In this document: positions 51,889 to 53,660 of the stretch, in pieces
Layout of the letters: each line of letters begins with the position of its first letter
Position numbering within the stretch: the stretch's first letter is position 1
Origin: UBA1757 sp045627385
GTDB taxonomy: Bacteria; Bacteroidota; Bacteroidia; Bacteroidales; UBA1402
Length of the DNA stretch: 53,660 nucleotides
Direction of reading: 5' to 3'
Assembly: GCA_045627385.1 (NCBI GenBank)
Contig: JAZQNO010000033.1
Coordinates: forward strand, 1-53,660
Made by a program: the position numbers and the translations under genes
Notes under the pieces: model-generated
Databases searched by the model: none
What the model saw: the letters and a program-made list of their open reading frames with translations, nothing else
Told to the model about the DNA's origin: nothing

Positions 51889-51913
51889 TTCTTCTTTTTT
51901 TGTGAAACGGGTG

Positions 51914-51921
51914 CAAAAGTA
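51914..51921 (-). promoter_or_regulatory. -7 element for alaS
   Basis: Minus strand TACTTTTG, an exact match, 25 bp before the ATG at 51888. Minus-strand TTG at 51942-51944 is 20 bp upstream, next to the opposing -7 element. Confidence 0.55.
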
Positions 51922-51933
51922 CTTTTTTATTCT

Positions 51934-51941
51934 TATTTTTG
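51934..51941 (+). promoter_or_regulatory. -7 element (TATTTTTG) for the M23 peptidase
   Basis: Exact match 22 bp before the ATG at 51964. It overlaps the spacer of the alaS promoter. Confidence 0.55.
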
Positions 51942-51963
51942 CAACGCAAAGTACTCTGAGCTA

Positions 51964-52941
51964 ATGGCAAAAAAGTATCCCAAATACTACTACGATCCGC
52001 AGACTCTCAGCTTCAAGCCCTACGAACGCAAGACCGGCGACCGCATTCTGGGAGTGGTCATCAACTGCATGCTTGCGCTCGCTCTCAGTTTCATCGGCTT
52101 TCTGAGCCTTTCTTCGGTCATCGAATCGCCAAGTCTCAAAAAACTGCACGAAGAAAACGACCGTCTCGCTTTGCAATATGAGTTGCTTTCCCATCAGGTC
52201 GACGACATCGAAGAAATCGTCGCAGACCTGGAAGACCGGGACGACCACATGTACCGCGCCATTTTCCAATCAGATCCCGTCGAAAACCGCAAAGGCAGTT
52301 TTAACGCCAACAGCCAACGGTACAAAGACTTGAGCGACCTCAATCAGAGTGCCTTGGTCACTGGTACAAGCCGGAAAATCGACGAACTCACCCGTCGCAT
52401 CTACCTTCAGTCGAAATCCTATGATGAACTGGCGCATCTGGTGCTCAACAACGAAGACCGCCTGGCACATCTCCCGGCCATCCAGCCCGTCAAGAACGAT
52501 GTGCTCAGACGAGAAGCCTCCGGTTACGGACCCCGTATCGACCCCATTTACGGAACGCCTAAATTCCACCATGGCATTGACTTCTCAGTTCCCATCGGCA
52601 CCGACGTGTATGCCACGGCCGACGGTGTCGTGTCATATACGGGTTATGACAGAGGTGGCTACGGATACCTTATTAAAATAGACCACGGTTACGATTATGT
52701 CACCTACTACGCCCACCTGAAGAATACCAACAAGGTGCGCAAAGGACAAAAGGTGAAACGTGGCGACATTATTGCCGAAAGCGGACACACCGGAAAGTCA
52801 ACCGCCCCGCACCTCCATTACGAAGTCAGATACAAAGGCACTTCGGACAATCCCGTCTATTATTTCTTCAAGGACCTTTCACCTGAAGAATACGATGACA
52901 TGCTCATTCAACTGTCCAACTCCGGCAATCCTATGGATTAA
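51964..52941 (+). CDS. M23 family metallopeptidase, membrane-anchored
   Basis: A 325-residue protein with a short cytoplasmic tail, one membrane helix (about 28-55) and a coiled coil (about 58-95) before a C-terminal LytM domain (about 195-305). The zinc and active-site motifs are complete: FHHGIDFSVP (His and Asp ligands) and APHLHYEVR (HLH). It probably cuts peptidoglycan cross-links in the periplasm, or scaffolds envelope assembly. The coiled-coil plus LytM layout resembles the cell-division NlpD/EnvC/MepM group. It lies 42 bp before merR. Confidence 0.9.
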   Translation: MAKKYPKYYYDPQTLSFKPYERKTGDRILGVVINCMLALALSFIGFLSLSSVIESPSLKKLHEENDRLALQYELLSHQVDDIEEIVADLEDRDDHMYRAIFQSDPVENRKGSFNANSQRYKDLSDLNQSALVTGTSRKIDELTRRIYLQSKSYDELAHLVLNNEDRLAHLPAIQPVKNDVLRREASGYGPRIDPIYGTPKFHHGIDFSVPIGTDVYATADGVVSYTGYDRGGYGYLIKIDHGYDYVTYYAHLKNTNKVRKGQKVKRGDIIAESGHTGKSTAPHLHYEVRYKGTSDNPVYYFFKDLSPEEYDDMLIQLSNSGNPMD

Positions 52942-52983
52942 TTTTCCAAGGGATGCGTATGATTTTCCATATTCCAAACCGCT

Positions 52984-53307
52984 ATGACTGAGAAACTTTT
53001 CTACTCAATCAAAGAAGTGGCCGGACGCATCGGTGTCAGTGAACCCACTCTGCGCTACTGGGAAAAAGAGTTTCAGGAGATATCGCCCCGCAAAACGGCG
53101 TCGGGTATCCGCCAATACACCATCAAGGATATCGAAATCATCGAAAGCATTCGTTTTCTGCTGAAAGATCAGGAATTGTCCATCTCTGATGCCCGCAGAC
53201 GTCTGGCAGATGACCGGAGGGGTGTCGATTCCAAAGTCGAATTGCGCAACCGTCTGACAAGACTGCGTGACCAACTTCAGGAATTGCGGGACGAATTGGA
53301 CAATTAA
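52984..53307 (+). CDS. MerR family transcriptional regulator
   Basis: A 107-residue regulator. The winged helix-turn-helix is clear: LFYSIKEVAGRIGVSEPTLRYWEKEF at residues 4-29, then the wing and YTIKDIEIIESIRFLL. The C-terminal coiled coil (about 75-107, many Leu/Arg/Glu) makes the dimer. There is no ligand-binding domain and no metal-Cys set, so the signal is not apparent. Position after the M23 peptidase is the usual one in Bacteroidales. Confidence 0.88.
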   Translation: MTEKLFYSIKEVAGRIGVSEPTLRYWEKEFQEISPRKTASGIRQYTIKDIEIIESIRFLLKDQELSISDARRRLADDRRGVDSKVELRNRLTRLRDQLQELRDELDN

Positions 53308-53351
53308 ATGTTAAAATCCAATTTTTATAAGGTATATTCCCCAACAAACGT

Positions 53352-53359
53352 TATTTTTG
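53352..53359 (+). promoter_or_regulatory. -7 element (TATTTTTG) for the RNA candidate
   Basis: Exact match, 45 bp after the merR stop and 12 bp before the paired region. It would start an RNA near 53366. Confidence 0.5.
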
Positions 53360-53365
53360 GGGGCT

Positions 53366-53510
53366 TAAATGGTATGCTCTCCGAAGAGTCCGGCGGGATT
53401 TCACTCGAGAGAGCGCTGTAACGATTTCGTGAAGCGCTGCGTCTTTGCCGTAAAAATTGTTTCGGTATGCGCAGGACCCGAACTTGTCGCAGTACCTATA
53501 AGATTGACAA
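53366..53510 (+). ncRNA. Candidate 6S-like structured RNA
   Basis: The 254-bp gap after merR folds into one long, interrupted hairpin. Closing stem GGTATGC (53371-53377) with GCAGTACC (53489-53496; one bulged G); inner GTCC (53388-53391) with GGAC (53474-53477); large open bubble on both sides; apical stem AGCGCT (53412-53417) with AGCGCT (53433-53438), and inside it ACG/CGT. A rod with a central bubble is the shape of 6S RNA, and Bacteroidales have a 6S (Bacteroidales-1 type). It has its own promoter. End is not sharp; no clear terminator seen. No ORF of note. Confidence 0.42.
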
Positions 53511-53561
53511 TGAAACTTTTAATCATTCACTTTTTTTATTAACAATTAAAAATTCATGCTT

Positions 53562-53660
53562 ATGAAGAAATTCTTTCTGTTTGCAGCTGCCCTGCTGGTG
53601 GCTGCCAGTATGAACCTTCAGGCAGCTGGAGATGCCAGTGTCAGCGTCAAGCGCGCACTG
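53562..53660 (+). CDS. Secreted protein, N-terminal part (cut by window end)
   Basis: Thirty-three residues are visible: a signal peptide MKKFFLFAAALLVAASMNLQAA and the start of the mature protein (GDASVSVKRAL). The frame stays open to the last base. I cannot name a family from this. An earlier in-frame ATG at 53556 would add two residues. It lies about 50 bp after the RNA candidate. Confidence 0.6.
   Translation, partial: MKKFFLFAAALLVAASMNLQAAGDASVSVKRAL

Noticed and set aside
1..53660. Insertion sequences, prophage genes, CRISPR arrays, restriction or toxin systems
   Set aside because: I saw no transposase, integrase, phage structural gene, regular short repeat array or defence enzyme; the window is mostly ordinary chromosomal genes.

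Overview
The window is mostly a chromosome segment of a Bacteroidales bacterium with roughly mid-50s % GC. Four things point there: Bacteroidetes-type promoters (a TAnnTTTG or close -7 element, often with TTTG/TTG about 20 bp upstream); starts without a Shine-Dalgarno sequence; Bacteroidales-restricted families (DUF4199, DUF6452, DUF6048, DUF5683, an AraC-output one-component regulator); and familiar gene neighbourhoods (parA-parB-DUF5683-mltD-spoT, and alaS / M23 peptidase / MerR regulator). The first ~1.5 kb looks different. It is much more GC-rich, has a strong AAAGGAG ribosome binding site, and carries the end of a folC and most of a pepT of Clostridia-like character. The switch falls inside the conserved 3' end of pepT, just before gcvT, so the left edge is either an assembly chimera or a homologous replacement.

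Layout: folC end, pepT, gcvT and a tRNA-Thr (1-2820). A tight five-gene run DUF4199 / GT2 / DUF6452 / DUF6048 / apbE (3008-6682). A minus-strand LemA / unknown membrane protein / methyltransferase run (6698-9008). A small-multidrug-export-type membrane protein and an ATP-grasp enzyme (9163-10528), then a secreted GH2 (10567-12978). A YhhQ-type queuosine-precursor transporter divergent from a 3-hydroxyacyl-CoA dehydrogenase / double-ABC / radical SAM run (12953-17001). A periplasmic M16 protease divergent from DUF456, a lipoprotein and a small unknown protein (17019-21461), and an EamA transporter.

From 22492 to 29183 is the most unusual block. A one-TM regulator has a dead histidine-kinase module fused to an intact receiver and AraC domain. 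It is followed almost without gaps by a pectinesterase-like lipoprotein, an HPr-kinase-like protein, an S24/S26 signal-peptidase-like protein, a PqqD-like protein and an ABC exporter. The last four resemble a peptide-modification/export (RiPP-like) cassette, but I see no precursor, cyclase or radical SAM enzyme. A 7TM-AraC regulator faces this block. The spermidine/putrescine importer potABCD (30548-34801) follows; its PotD carries a C-terminal membrane anchor.

The right part holds a minus-strand GH2 / outer-membrane receptor-like barrel / unknown set (34803-40429), two plus-strand unknowns (40564-41899), lpxB, then parA-parB-DUF5683-mltD-spoT (chromosome segregation, cell wall, stringent response), alaS, an M23 peptidase, a MerR regulator, a candidate 6S-like RNA and the start of a secreted protein cut by the window end. 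No insertion sequence, prophage or CRISPR array was seen. No gene-free stretch exceeds 300 bp; the longest (53308-53561) contains the RNA candidate.
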